From Methylocystis rosea SV97 (lineage in GTDB: Bacteria > Pseudomonadota > Alphaproteobacteria > Rhizobiales > Beijerinckiaceae), in the NCBI RefSeq assembly GCF_000372845.1, contig NZ_KB889963.1:3120304-3184303 (forward strand): a DNA stretch of 64,000 nt. The letters run 5' to 3'. The notes beneath the pieces are model-generated. The model was not told where the DNA came from, ran no database searches, and saw only the letters and a list, made by a program, of their open reading frames with translations. How positions within the stretch are numbered: position 1 is the first letter of the stretch; every line of letters starts with the position of its first letter. Positions 45,894-57,715 of this stretch are shown one piece after another. A program made the position numbers and the translations under genes.

Positions 45894-47190
45894 AGTGGTA
45901 CGAGAGGTCGAACAGCGCGTCCAATTCCGCCGGCGACAGCTTTGCGCTCACATCCTTGTCGTGCCCGAGCAGCGTGCGGAAATCCCCTTCCAAATTATTT
46001 TCTTGCGACGGGCGTCCCTCGAACGCCCTATGCCAAACCGGCATGGCGTTACGCTGCACCATGGCGTAGGCGTCTTCGCGCGAGACGCCTTTTTGCGTCA
46101 GCGCCAGAAGCACGCGCTGCGAATGAATGAGTCCCCCGAGCTTCTCTAGATTCTTGCGCATATTTTCGGGGTAGACGACGAGATTGTCGATGACGCTCGT
46201 CAAGCGCGCCAGCGCGAAGTCCAGAGTGACCGTCGCGTCAGGCCCGATCATGCGCTCGACGGACGAATGCGAAATATCACGCTCGTGCCAGAGCGCGACG
46301 TTTTCCATCGCGGGGATCGCCATGCCGCGCACGAGCCGCGCAAGTCCGGTCAGATTCTCGGTCAGCACCGGATTGCGCTTGTGCGGCATGGCGGAAGAGC
46401 CCTTCTGCCCTGCCGAGAAATATTCCTCCGCCTCGAGCACCTCGGTGCGCTGAAGATGACGGATTTCGATGGAGAGCCGTTCGACGGAAGACGCAACGAC
46501 AGCGAGCGTCGCAAAAAACGCCGCGTGGCGATCGCGCGGAATGACCTGCGTCGAGATCGGCTCGACGGTCAGTCCCATCTTATGCGCCACATAGTCTTCG
46601 ACGCGCGGATCAATATTGGCGAAAGTGCCGACGGCGCCCGAAATCGCGCAGGTCGAAATTTCCCTTCGCGCCTCGACGAGCCTTTCGCGCGCGCGGGTGA
46701 ATTCGGCGTAGGCCTGCGCCAGTTTCAGCCCGAACGTCGTCGGCTCGGCGTGAATGCCGTGCGAGCGGCCGATCGTCGGCGTGTATTTATGCTCATAGGC
46801 GCGCGTCTTGAGCGCGGACAGCAGCCCGTCGACGTCGGCGATCAAGAGATCCGCGGCGCGCGACAATTGCACGGCAAGACAGGTGTCGAGCACGTCGGAA
46901 GACGTCATGCCCTGATGCACAAAGCGCGACTCGGCGCCGATGAATTCGGCGAGATGGGTCAAAAAGGCGATTACGTCATGTTTCGTCACACGCTCGATCT
47001 CGTCGATTCGCGCGACGTCGAAGGTGACGAAATCCGCTTTGTCCCAGATCGCCTTGGCGCTCTCCCGCGGGATGACGCCGATCTCGGCGAGCGCGTCGCA
47101 GGCGTAGGCCTCGATCTCGAACCAGATGCGAAACCGCGTCTGCGGCTCCCAAATCACGGTCATCTCGGGTCTGGAATAGCGGGGGATCAT
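45847..47190 (-). CDS. purB: adenylosuccinate lyase
   Basis: Fumarase/aspartase-superfamily enzyme acting twice in purine synthesis (SAICAR and adenylosuccinate cleavage), 447 residues. The superfamily signature SSAMPHKRNP is near residue 262, with the catalytic-histidine region TSSDVLDT and GRSHGIHAEPTTFG earlier. The C-terminal ADSL_C part (QRVLLALTQKGVSREDAYAMVQRNAM) is present. The start MIPRYSRPEMTVIWEPQTRF is the canonical N-terminus. It is divergent from the DadA-like gene. Confidence 0.96.
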   Translation of the reverse strand: MIPRYSRPEMTVIWEPQTRFRIWFEIEAYACDALAEIGVIPRESAKAIWDKADFVTFDVARIDEIERVTKHDVIAFLTHLAEFIGAESRFVHQGMTSSDVLDTCLAVQLSRAADLLIADVDGLLSALKTRAYEHKYTPTIGRSHGIHAEPTTFGLKLAQAYAEFTRARERLVEARREISTCAISGAVGTFANIDPRVEDYVAHKMGLTVEPISTQVIPRDRHAAFFATLAVVASSVERLSIEIRHLQRTEVLEAEEYFSAGQKGSSAMPHKRNPVLTENLTGLARLVRGMAIPAMENVALWHERDISHSSVERMIGPDATVTLDFALARLTSVIDNLVVYPENMRKNLEKLGGLIHSQRVLLALTQKGVSREDAYAMVQRNAMPVWHRAFEGRPSQENNLEGDFRTLLGHDKDVSAKLSPAELDALFDLSYHFKHVDTIFARVFGEA

Positions 47191-47282
47191 CCGGCGCGCC
47201 CTGAAAATTTGTGGAAGAAGAGAGGCGCTAGCATGCGCGTTGCATCAAAGTCCATATATGGGGCGACCAGCTTGGAGGATTC

Positions 47283-48527
47283 ATGCAGTCGACGGATGTC
47301 GTCGTTCTTGGCGCCGGAATCGTCGGCGTCAGCGCCGCGCTGCATCTGCAGGCGCGCGGCCGCGACGTCGCGCTCATCGATCGCGTCGGCGCCGTGGGAC
47401 AGGAGACGAGCTTTGGCAACGCCGGCCTGATCGAACGTTCTTCCCTCATCCCCTATCTGTTCCCGCGCGATCCGGCGAAACTTATCAAATATGCGCTGAA
47501 CCTTCTGCCGGAGGCGCGTTATCACGTCTCGGCCATGCCGGCGGTGGGGCCCTGGCTCTTGCGCTATTGGCGCGAGAGCGCGCCAGAGAGGGTGCAGCGA
47601 AATATTGAGGCGCGACGCCCGCTGATCGAACACAGCCTGAGCGAGCATGAGGCGCTGATCCAGCAGGCAGGCGCCGGCGAGCTGTTGCGCAGGACCGGGT
47701 GGATCAAGCTGCATCGCAGCGAGCGGACTCTCGCCGCCGGCCTTGCCGACGCCGAGCGGCTGCGCGCCTATGATCTGCATATCGATACGCTCGACTCGGC
47801 CGGGGTCGCGGCGCTGGAGCCAGATCTCGCCCCGATCATGGGCGGTATCCATTACCGTGACACCGCCGCGATCATCGATCCCGCGGCTCTGTCGAAAGCC
47901 TATGCCGATCTGTTCGTCTCGCGTGGCGGCCATCTGCTCTCAGGTGACGCGCGCAGCCTTTCACAAGAGCCGGACGGGCGCTGGCGCGTCGAGGCCGGGC
48001 AAGGGCCGCTCGTCGCCGGCGCCGCGGTTGTAGCCCTCGGCCCCTGGTCGGACGCCATCTACGGGCCGCTCGGTTATCGCATTCCGCTCGGCTGGAAGCG
48101 CGGCTACCATATGCATTACGCCGCAAAGGACGGCGCAAAGCTCAATCATCCTATCCTCGACGCCGACGTCGGCTATCTCTTGGCGCCAATGCGCCGCGGC
48201 GTCAGGCTGACGAGCGGGGCCGAATTCGCCCGCCGCGACGCGCCGCCGACGCCGGTGCAGATCGAGGTTTGCGAACCGACGGCGCGCCGATTGTTTCCGC
48301 TCGCCGAACGGCTGGACCCTGAACCCTGGCGCGGCGCGCGGCCCTGCCTGCCGGACATGCTGCCGATCATCGGTCCTGCGCCGCGTCATCGCGGCCTATG
48401 GTTCGATTTCGGCCATGCGCATCATGGGCTGACGCTTGGGCCGGTTTCCGGCCGGCTCCTCGCGGATATGATGACGGGCGAACAGCCCTTCATCGATCCC
48501 GCGCCCTATCGGGCCGATCGATTCTGA
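47283..48527 (+). CDS. FAD-dependent oxidoreductase, D-amino acid dehydrogenase (DadA)-like
   Basis: A 414-residue flavoprotein of the DAO family. It begins DVVVLGAGIVGVSAALHLQARGRDVALIDR, a classic FAD-binding Rossmann motif, followed by GQETSFGNAGLIE typical of DadA. The C-terminal LPIIGPAPRHRGLWFDFGHAHHGLTLGPVSGRLLADMMTG closes the FAD site. GGAGG precedes the ATG. The amino acid oxidised is unknown; D-amino acid deamination at the membrane would be the family role. Confidence 0.88.
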   Translation: MQSTDVVVLGAGIVGVSAALHLQARGRDVALIDRVGAVGQETSFGNAGLIERSSLIPYLFPRDPAKLIKYALNLLPEARYHVSAMPAVGPWLLRYWRESAPERVQRNIEARRPLIEHSLSEHEALIQQAGAGELLRRTGWIKLHRSERTLAAGLADAERLRAYDLHIDTLDSAGVAALEPDLAPIMGGIHYRDTAAIIDPAALSKAYADLFVSRGGHLLSGDARSLSQEPDGRWRVEAGQGPLVAGAAVVALGPWSDAIYGPLGYRIPLGWKRGYHMHYAAKDGAKLNHPILDADVGYLLAPMRRGVRLTSGAEFARRDAPPTPVQIEVCEPTARRLFPLAERLDPEPWRGARPCLPDMLPIIGPAPRHRGLWFDFGHAHHGLTLGPVSGRLLADMMTGEQPFIDPAPYRADRF

Positions 48528-48547
48528 TCTTGCGACGATCCTTTGTT

Positions 48548-48961
48548 CTATTCGGCGCCGACGAGTTTGAGCGCGCGGTCCAAGACGCGCACGACGCGCG
48601 CGAGATCATGTCCGCGCCGAAGCACGAGCCCCGTCGCCGCGATGACGGAATAGGCGCCTTGCCGACGCGCTAGCGCCGGGTTCTTCTCGATTCGATACAG
48701 CGGCGCTTCGCTCGCGCGCCGAAAAATCGAGAACACGGCCTTCGCCGGCGTGAAGTCGATCGCATAGTCGCGCCATTCTCCCTGCGCGACTTTCGCTCCA
48801 TAAAGATTGAAGATGACGTTGAGTTCTAGGCGGCTGAATGAAACCGGCGCGCCGCGCTTGTCTCCCGGAACTCCCGACGCCGCGTCCGGCGAAGCCCCGC
48901 TCGCGACAACGACGAGCGCGGGTCGGGCCCGGCTGGGCTCCGTCGTCTCCGACTCCGCCAT
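48548..48961 (-). CDS. DUF2794 domain-containing protein
   Basis: A 137-residue soluble protein beginning MAESETTEPSRARPALVVV. After a disordered N-terminus of about 40 residues comes the conserved block VSFSRLELNVIFNLYGAKVAQGEWRDYAIDF, then LYRIEKNPALARRQGAYSVIAATGLVLRRGHDLARVVRVLD, which match DUF2794, a family found mainly in Alphaproteobacteria with no known function. The frame is open to 49150, but the extra sequence is not conserved-looking. Confidence 0.82.
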   Translation of the reverse strand: MAESETTEPSRARPALVVVASGASPDAASGVPGDKRGAPVSFSRLELNVIFNLYGAKVAQGEWRDYAIDFTPAKAVFSIFRRASEAPLYRIEKNPALARRQGAYSVIAATGLVLRRGHDLARVVRVLDRALKLVGAE

Positions 48962-49435
48962 GCGTCCGCTCTCCTCGATCTCTCTTAACCATGTTGGCCC
49001 GCAAGGATGCGCCGGGCAAGACTTAATGACTGGTTTGTGACCAGAATCTTCGCGTCCCTGCGCTCCGATAAGATTTGGCTGGGAAGAATCATACTTTCGC
49101 CGACTTGGCGCCCCTTGCCAGCCAAACGCGCCGCCCAAAATGAAGTTCATTGCCTCGACAGCTCGGGGCCACGCGTTTTCGGTTTCGTCAGCCCCCCAGC
49201 CCCCCGAAGCGTGCGGTTCAGAGATTTAGAGGTCGTGGCGATGGTCGAGCCGGCCGGGAGTTTCGCTCCCGCGCCGGCTCGTCTAGCTTTAGCGGGCTGC
49301 CTACCCGCCTTGAGCGGCCCCGCGGCGGCGCCCCGCCGCCGAGGCTCTTGCAAATTCCGCAACAATGACGAACTCAAGAGCCGCCGTCGCGTCGACCGCG
49401 ACGTGCATTCTCTTTTTCTTTTCATCGGAGAGAAC
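48962..49435. promoter_or_regulatory. divergent upstream region of htpG with a large hairpin
   Basis: About 470 bp without a supportable gene. At 49247-49280 there is a long hairpin: GAGCCGGC pairs with GCCGGCTC and, inside, CGGGAG with CTCCCG around a TTTCG loop, with one bulged C. A weak heat-shock sigma-factor-like match lies at 49114-49140 (CTTGCC, 14 bp, CCCAAAA). The hairpin would be in the htpG leader if transcription starts upstream of it. Confidence 0.4.
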
Positions 49436-51346
49436 ATGACCGACGACGCCGCATCCGTCGCCGCCGCGGCTCCCGCCGCCGATCCGCAAACCGCCGCCGA
49501 TTTCGGTTTTGAGGCCGACGTCGCACGGCTGCTCGAGCTGATGACGCACTCCGTCTATTCAGAGCGCGACGTCTTTCTGCGCGAACTCGTCTCGAACGCC
49601 GCCGACGCCTGCGAAAAGTTGCGCTACGAGGCGCTTTCCGACGAAAAACTCGCCGCGCAAGCCGCCGCGCCGCTCGTCACGATCTCACTCGATCAGGAGA
49701 AGCGCACGCTGACCGTCGCCGACAATGGGGTCGGCATGTCCCGCGAGGAGCTGATCAGCGCCCTTGGCACCATCGCCAATTCGGGCACGCGCGCCTTTCT
49801 CGACAAACTCGGGAAGGAAAAGGACGCCGGCTTCATCGGCCAGTTCGGCGTCGGCTTCTACTCCGCCTTCATGGTCGCCGACCGCGTCGAGGTCGCGACG
49901 CGGCGGGCCGGCCAGGATCAGGCATGGCTGTGGAGTTCAGACGGCAAGGGCTCCTATCAGATTGCGGCTCTGCCGCTCGAGGCGGCGCCCGCCGTCGGCG
50001 CCCGCGTCACGCTGCATCTCAACGCCGACAGCGATGAATTTCTCGACGGCTGGCGGGTTGAAAGCGTCGTGCGCGAGCACTCGGGCGCGATCGCCGCGCC
50101 GATTGATCTCATCGCGGCGCCGGGCGAAGAGCCCCGGCGGATCGCCGAAGGCGTCGCTCTGTGGACGAAGCCGAAGTCGGACATCACACATGAGCAATAT
50201 GTCGACTTCTACCGGCAAATGTCAGGGCAGCTGGATGAGCCCGCGCTGATCGCCCATTGGCGCGCCGAAGGGCGCACGGAATATACGGTGCTCGCCTTTG
50301 TCCCGGGCGCGCGGCCGTTCGATCTCTTCGATCCGGCGCGAAAGAGCAAATCCAAGCTTTATGTGCGGCGCGTGCTGATCTCGCGCGACATGGAGCTGCT
50401 GCCCGCGTGGCTGCGGTTCATGCGCATCGTCGTCGACAGCGCCGACATTCCGCTCAATGTTTCGCGCGAGATGGTGCAGAAAAGCCCGATCGCCGGCGCG
50501 ATCGGCAAGGCCATCGCAACGCGCATTTTGCAGGAACTCAAGAAGCTCGCCGACGCCGAGCCCGAAAAATTCGCCGAAGTGTGGAAGAACTTCGGCTCCG
50601 TGCTCAAGGAAGGGCTGCATGAAGACCCGAGCCGCCGCGACGATTTGTTCGAAATTGCGCGGTTCGCCTCGACGAAGTCCGAGGAACACACCCGCGCGCT
50701 CAAGAATTACGTCGCCGATCTGAGGGAAAATCAGACCGCGATCTATTATCTTGTCGGCGACGACATGAAGCGGCTGCGCGCCAGCCCGCAACTTGAAGGA
50801 TTCCGCGCGAGGGGCGTCGAAGTGCTGCTTCTCGACGACGCCGTCGACGCCTTCTGGGTGACGAGCGCGCTCGGCTACGAGGGCAAGCCGTTCAAATCCG
50901 TCACGCAGGGTCAGGCCGACATCGATTCGATCGCGCTCGTCGACGAAGCCAAGACGGAGGCGACGCCGCCGGCGGACGTGGCCGACCTGCTGGCGGCCCT
51001 CAAGGAGACGCTCACGGATCATGTCGACGATGTGCGCGCCTCGACGCGGCTGACGGACAGCGCCGTCTGCCTTGTCGCTCCGGACAGCGGGTTGGATCGC
51101 CAATTGTCCCGCCTTTTGGCCGAACATGGACAACAGGCGGCCTTCGGAAAGCCGGTTTTGGAGATCAACCCGAGGCATGAAGCGATCGTCGCGCTGGCGA
51201 CGGCCTTGCGCGCCAAAGGGCGTGAAGCGGCGCGTGACGACCAGTTCCTCCTGCTCGATCTCGCCCGCGTCGCCGACGGCGAGCATCCCATCGACGCAGC
51301 GGCTTTCGCAAAAAGGCTGACGGCGCTTCTCGCCAGCCGGGGGTAG
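49436..51346 (+). CDS. htpG: molecular chaperone HtpG (Hsp90)
   Basis: Cytosolic ATP-dependent chaperone of 636 residues from the ATG at 49436, preceded by CGGAGAG. The GHKL ATP-binding domain shows YSERDVFLRELVSNAADACEKLRY, DNGVGM and GFIGQFGVGFYSAFMVADRV. The middle domain has RRVLISRDMELLPAWLRFMRIVVDSADIPLNVSRE, an Hsp90 signature, and the C-terminal dimerisation domain ends near LLASRG. An N-terminal extension of about 15 alanine-rich residues precedes the conserved start. prmC begins 3 bp after the stop, so the two are probably coupled. Confidence 0.96.
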   Translation: MTDDAASVAAAAPAADPQTAADFGFEADVARLLELMTHSVYSERDVFLRELVSNAADACEKLRYEALSDEKLAAQAAAPLVTISLDQEKRTLTVADNGVGMSREELISALGTIANSGTRAFLDKLGKEKDAGFIGQFGVGFYSAFMVADRVEVATRRAGQDQAWLWSSDGKGSYQIAALPLEAAPAVGARVTLHLNADSDEFLDGWRVESVVREHSGAIAAPIDLIAAPGEEPRRIAEGVALWTKPKSDITHEQYVDFYRQMSGQLDEPALIAHWRAEGRTEYTVLAFVPGARPFDLFDPARKSKSKLYVRRVLISRDMELLPAWLRFMRIVVDSADIPLNVSREMVQKSPIAGAIGKAIATRILQELKKLADAEPEKFAEVWKNFGSVLKEGLHEDPSRRDDLFEIARFASTKSEEHTRALKNYVADLRENQTAIYYLVGDDMKRLRASPQLEGFRARGVEVLLLDDAVDAFWVTSALGYEGKPFKSVTQGQADIDSIALVDEAKTEATPPADVADLLAALKETLTDHVDDVRASTRLTDSAVCLVAPDSGLDRQLSRLLAEHGQQAAFGKPVLEINPRHEAIVALATALRAKGREAARDDQFLLLDLARVADGEHPIDAAAFAKRLTALLASRG

Positions 51347-51348
51347 AG

Positions 51349-52248
51349 ATGAATCTGGGCGCGAGCAAAGCCGCAACGAGCGATCCGCTGACGCGCGCCC
51401 AGGCGATCGCGACAGTTGCGGACTATCTCGGCGCCCGGGGAGTTGAGGACGCGCAGGAGGACGCACGCGCTCTGCTGCGCGCCGCCACCGGGCTGACGCG
51501 GCTCGAACTCGCCATGACGCCGCGCGCGCCGCTTTCGGACGAGGAGGCGCGCGCCCTCTCCCGCTACGCGGCGCGACGCGCCGCCCGTGAGCCGGTGTCG
51601 CGCATTCTTGGAGAGCGCGGATTCTGGACGCTCGACCTCGCCGTCGCGCCGTCAGTGCTCGATCCGCGGCCCGACACAGAAACGCTGGTCGAGACGGCGC
51701 TGCGCTTCGTTGCGGACAGGCGCGACGCGCCGCTCTCGATTCTCGATCTCGGCGCCGGCTCGGGCGCCATCGCCTGCGCGCTTCTCAGCGAGCTTCCGGC
51801 GGCGCGCGCCGTCGCCGTCGACCTCTCGGAGGACGCCTGCGCGGCGACCGCCGCAAATCTCGCCCGTTGCGGCCTGTCAGACCGCGCGGCGATTGTGCGC
51901 GGCCGCTGGGCGGAGGCGCTCCAGGCGCGTTTCGACCTTATCGTGTCCAATCCTCCCTATGTGCGCACGCAGGACATCGCAGGGCTCGATCCCGAGGTGC
52001 GGCTCCATGATCCGGCGCTGGCGCTCGACGGCGGCTCCGACGGGCTCGAGCGATATCGGGAGATCATCGGGGACGTGCGGCGGCTTCTTGACGAGGACAC
52101 GATCGTCCTGTTCGAGGTCGGCTTCGATCAAGCTGGCGGCGTCGCCGCGCTGTTGGAGGCCCACGGCTTCAACATCGAGCGTGTGGCGCGCGATGTTGGG
52201 GGCCACGAGAGGGTCGTGGCGGCGCGGCTTGGCCCGCCAAGGCCGTGA
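51349..52248 (+). CDS. prmC: peptide chain release factor N5-glutamine methyltransferase
   Basis: SAM-dependent enzyme that methylates the GGQ glutamine of RF1 and RF2; 299 residues. An N-terminal helical domain binds the release factor (residues 1-90, with PVSRILGERGFWTLDLAVAPSVLDPRPDTE). The SAM motif is ILDLGAGSGAIACALL near 125, and the substrate-binding NPPY is at 201-204. Its partner prfA is about 20 kb away at 29.8 kb rather than adjacent. It follows htpG with a 2-bp gap. Confidence 0.95.
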   Translation: MNLGASKAATSDPLTRAQAIATVADYLGARGVEDAQEDARALLRAATGLTRLELAMTPRAPLSDEEARALSRYAARRAAREPVSRILGERGFWTLDLAVAPSVLDPRPDTETLVETALRFVADRRDAPLSILDLGAGSGAIACALLSELPAARAVAVDLSEDACAATAANLARCGLSDRAAIVRGRWAEALQARFDLIVSNPPYVRTQDIAGLDPEVRLHDPALALDGGSDGLERYREIIGDVRRLLDEDTIVLFEVGFDQAGGVAALLEAHGFNIERVARDVGGHERVVAARLGPPRP

Positions 52249-52743
52249 CATATTGGCGACAGTACCCGCTTTTTTGGCCCGTCTCGCCGCGCTCGGCCTT
52301 GTTGCCGGCCACCCCCTCCACTATAGTCATCCCAGGTCCAGCCGATCGCCGACTTCGAGAACAACTCGAACGCTTTGGCCCCGCTTCGCGAACGGAAGCC
52401 CGAAACGACCGGCCAGGAGCAACGTCGAAATCGACATGAAAGCGCCGGAGTGAAGACCACTTCGATTGTCGGGGGCGTTGCGATCCGGCAGGCAGGCATG
52501 CAATCGCGTTGGACGTCAAGCCGTTGCGCTGAGGGGAATTGGCGCAAAGCTACGTGGGGCCGCCGATTGGCGCCGACTTGAGGAAAATCGACTCGCGCAC
52601 AGCGTTATCGAAGCTTGAGGTCCGAAAACGGATTGCTGTCGCCTGTCCGTTCGCGCATGCGCCGGGCGAAGGAATTTAGCGGCGACGTTATTGGGAACGC
52701 CGCGCAGGCGGGGCCGAGCGCAGCAAAGATTTCGGGGAGTTTG
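52249..52743. other. intergenic region between prmC and the DUF4167 gene
   Basis: About 495 bp. Open frames here are short and lack protein-like composition. A frame leading into the DUF4167 gene is open from 52615, but the ATG at 52744 has a good ribosome-binding site. I see no clear terminator or repeat. Confidence 0.45.
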
Positions 52744-53646
52744 ATGAGACCAGGGCAAAACAAGAGAATGCGCGGACGGCCCAACAACCGCAAAGGGCCC
52801 AATCCGCTAACACGGTCCTATGAGTCGAATGGCCCCGACGTGAAGATCCGCGGCACGGCTCAGCATGTCGCCGAAAAATATCTTCAGCTCGCGCGCGACG
52901 CGCAGTCCTCCGGCGACACGATCATGGCCGAGAGCCTGCTGCAGCATGCGGAGCACTATTTCCGGCTGATCGCCGCCGCGCAGCAGCAACAGCAAGTCAA
53001 CGGCTATGGGCGCCCGCAGCTGGAAGCGGAAGTCGACACCTCCGAGGACGACGACGATTTCGCCCCGCTTCCGGATCGTTTCGCGCCACTTGCCGAACGG
53101 CTGCCGCCGCCGGCCTTTCAGCCGCCGCCGCCGCCCTTCGCGTCGCAACCACAGCCGCAGCCGCATTTCTCGCAGCCGCAGCCGCAGCCCCAGCCTTTTG
53201 AGGAGCGCCCGATCGGCGAGATGCGCGCCGGCGAGCGCGTGGAGCGTCCGGAACGGCAGCAGCGGCCCGAGCGACCGCCGTTTAACCGAGATCGCAACGC
53301 CGAAGGCGGCGAACGTCCTCGTCACCAGGGATATGAGCGCGGCCGCGACCGCCGCTTCCAGCCGCGCCCCGAGGCCAGCGCGGCCGAGAGCGAACCAGGG
53401 ACGGCGCTTCCCTCATTCATCACCGCGCCAGTGGCGCGCGCCGCTGTCCCCAGCGAGGGCGCGGGCGCGGAACCCGTTCTCGAGCGCGAGAATGCGCCGC
53501 GTGAAACCGAGGGCGGAGTCAATTATCATTTGAGTTCACGCCGGCGCCGGCGCCCGCGCCCGCCGATGGATGACGTCGCCGGCGGCGCACGGGACGAGGA
53601 ATCGCCGCAGGTGGGCGAACTTCCGCTGGAGCCCGATCGGTTCTAG
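52744..53646 (+). CDS. DUF4167 domain-containing protein
   Basis: A 300-residue basic protein. GGGGAG precedes the ATG at 52744. The N-terminal DUF4167 domain shows MRPGQNKRMRGRPNNRKGPNPLTRSYESNGPDVKIRGTA and AEKYLQLARDAQSSGDTIMAESLLQHAEHYFRLI. The rest is low complexity: glutamine/proline repeats (PQPQPHFSQPQPQPQ), arginine-rich stretches and a basic SSRRRRRPRPP segment near the end. The composition suggests nucleic-acid binding, but the function is unknown. In Hyphomicrobiales this gene usually lies between prmC and clpB, as it does here apart from two inserted genes. Confidence 0.88.
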   Translation: MRPGQNKRMRGRPNNRKGPNPLTRSYESNGPDVKIRGTAQHVAEKYLQLARDAQSSGDTIMAESLLQHAEHYFRLIAAAQQQQQVNGYGRPQLEAEVDTSEDDDDFAPLPDRFAPLAERLPPPAFQPPPPPFASQPQPQPHFSQPQPQPQPFEERPIGEMRAGERVERPERQQRPERPPFNRDRNAEGGERPRHQGYERGRDRRFQPRPEASAAESEPGTALPSFITAPVARAAVPSEGAGAEPVLERENAPRETEGGVNYHLSSRRRRRPRPPMDDVAGGARDEESPQVGELPLEPDRF

Positions 53647-53650
53647 GGCT

Positions 53651-54409
53651 TCAGGCGAGGATGCTGATCGCGTCGCCGGCCTTGATCCGGCCACCCTCGA
53701 TCACCCGCGCGTAAACGCCGCAGTCAATGTGGCCGAAGTTCTGGCGGAGCGTTTGAACGAGATCCATGTCGCGTCGCCCTGTGCCCGGCTCGACGCCTGT
53801 TGCCGCGCAGCGATCGGTCATTTTGAGCACCTCGAGCCGTGCGCCGCCGATCGACAGCGTTCGCCCCAAGAGCGCCGCCTCGGCCCATGCGCCCATGTCT
53901 TCGACATAGAGATTGGCGCGAAACCGCAGCGGATCCATCGCGGCGCCTTGCGCCTGCGCAATCGCCGCAACGCTCGCCAAATTGACGAGTGAGACAAATC
54001 CCGACTTTGAATCCGTGAAGCGAAAGCCGTCGGGCGCGGCCAGAAGCCGCACGGGGCCACGGATTTCGGGCCCAAGAAAGCCGGTCAGGAAGGCCTCGAT
54101 GGGTTGGCGCCCTTCGGCGGACCGCAACTCTCCTCGCGCGACCTCGCGCCCTGCCCTGGCGATCGTCAATACGCCTGTCGAGTCATTGTAGCGCGTCGCA
54201 AGACCCGCGAGCCCGCCGTTCCTCATCAGCATCAGAAATTTGATCTTGGGCTGATGTTCGGGCGCCGCTGGATCGAAGCCTGAAGGACCGTTTTCCAGCG
54301 CGAACAGCCGATCTCCCGGAAAATAATCGCCAGTCTTCAGATCGGCGGCGTCCAGCGGCTCCGGCGAGAGGCCCTTGACGGGATAGCGGTAGAGAGAGGC
54401 GAGTCGCAT
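53651..54409 (-). CDS. MOSC domain-containing protein
   Basis: A 252-residue protein. The N-terminal MOSC_N beta-barrel domain opens MRLASLYRYPVKGLSPEPLD. The MOSC domain, related to the C-terminal part of molybdenum-cofactor sulfurase and YiiM/YcbX proteins, has FRANLYVEDMGAWAEAALLGRTLSIG and the conserved cysteine in MTDRCAATGVEPGTGRRD. It resembles YcbX-type proteins that deliver or use molybdenum cofactor in N-hydroxylated compound reduction, without the C-terminal ferredoxin domain of YcbX. It is convergent with the DUF4167 gene (4-bp gap). Confidence 0.88.
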   Translation of the reverse strand: MRLASLYRYPVKGLSPEPLDAADLKTGDYFPGDRLFALENGPSGFDPAAPEHQPKIKFLMLMRNGGLAGLATRYNDSTGVLTIARAGREVARGELRSAEGRQPIEAFLTGFLGPEIRGPVRLLAAPDGFRFTDSKSGFVSLVNLASVAAIAQAQGAAMDPLRFRANLYVEDMGAWAEAALLGRTLSIGGARLEVLKMTDRCAATGVEPGTGRRDMDLVQTLRQNFGHIDCGVYARVIEGGRIKAGDAISILA

Positions 54410-54503
54410 GGACGTCCCTGTTCGGTGACAAGTCGAGGCGAATTGCCTACACCTCCCCAGCCATCACGAAAACAGCGCCGCCGTTTCGCAAGGAGGGCCA
54501 TCC

Positions 54504-54913
54504 ATGTCGGACAAGACGCTCACAGTCCTCGTTCTGACCGCAGTGGCGTTTTCCGCCGCGCATGATCTCGACCACCTGTTGCGCGACGATTTCTCGCAAC
54601 CAGGGGCATGGGCGATCGTCGCCTCTTTTCTTTCGGTGAAATACGCGCTCACGGGCGCCGCGCTGTTTTTCTATTTCGCGGCAAGATCGGCGCGGGGTTC
54701 TGGGGGGTCATCGGCGTTCTCGGCGCCGTGGCGCTCTGGTTCGCGCATCTGAGCCCCGCCGCCGAGCAGCGGCCTCCTGACATTTCTGCGATGTACGGCA
54801 GCCCGATCGCTGGGTTCATCGCCTCGGGACTGGTCTATGCGATGACGCTGTCGCTCGTGGCCCTCGCGCTCTATGGGGGATGGCGCGCGGTCCGGGCGGG
54901 CAGGCGCGGTTGA
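54504..54913 (+). pseudogene. small membrane protein gene interrupted by a frameshift
   Basis: The first frame (ATG 54504, MSDKTLTVLVLTAVAFSAAHDLDHLL) encodes two hydrophobic helices up to FYFAARSAR near 54693. The sequence then continues convincingly in another frame, GFWGVIGVLGAVALWFAHLSPAAEQRPPDI followed by a last helix GLVYAMTLSLVALALYGGW, ending at 54913. One extra G in the GGGG run at 54694-54697 (or in the six-G run at 54702-54707) would fuse both parts into a protein of about 136 residues with four membrane helices. The break could be a homopolymer sequencing error or true decay. No family was recognised. It lies just upstream of clpB. Confidence 0.6.
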
Positions 54914-54960
54914 TCGATACATCTTCGCTTGCGGTCGAGTCCGCGCTTTCGCGCCGCACC

Positions 54961-54990
54961 CCCTTTAACCTCGTGCAGCCCTTCCCATAT
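54961..54990 (+). promoter_or_regulatory. sigma-32 (RpoH)-type heat-shock promoter of clpB
   Basis: CCCTTTAA at 54961-54968 differs at one position from the heat-shock -35 consensus CCCTTGAA. After 15 bp comes CCCATAT at 54984-54990, an exact match to the -10 consensus CCCATNT. It lies 100 bp before the clpB start and fits the known heat induction of clpB. Confidence 0.65.
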
Positions 54991-55090
54991 CGACCACGAG
55001 GGCAGCCGCAAGGGGCCTTGAACGAGAAATTTTGGACGCGAGGCGCGCCGCTTAAAACAAAGGGCCGCCTCATGGTCAGAGGGGCTAAAA

Positions 55091-57715
<2,625 letters not shown>

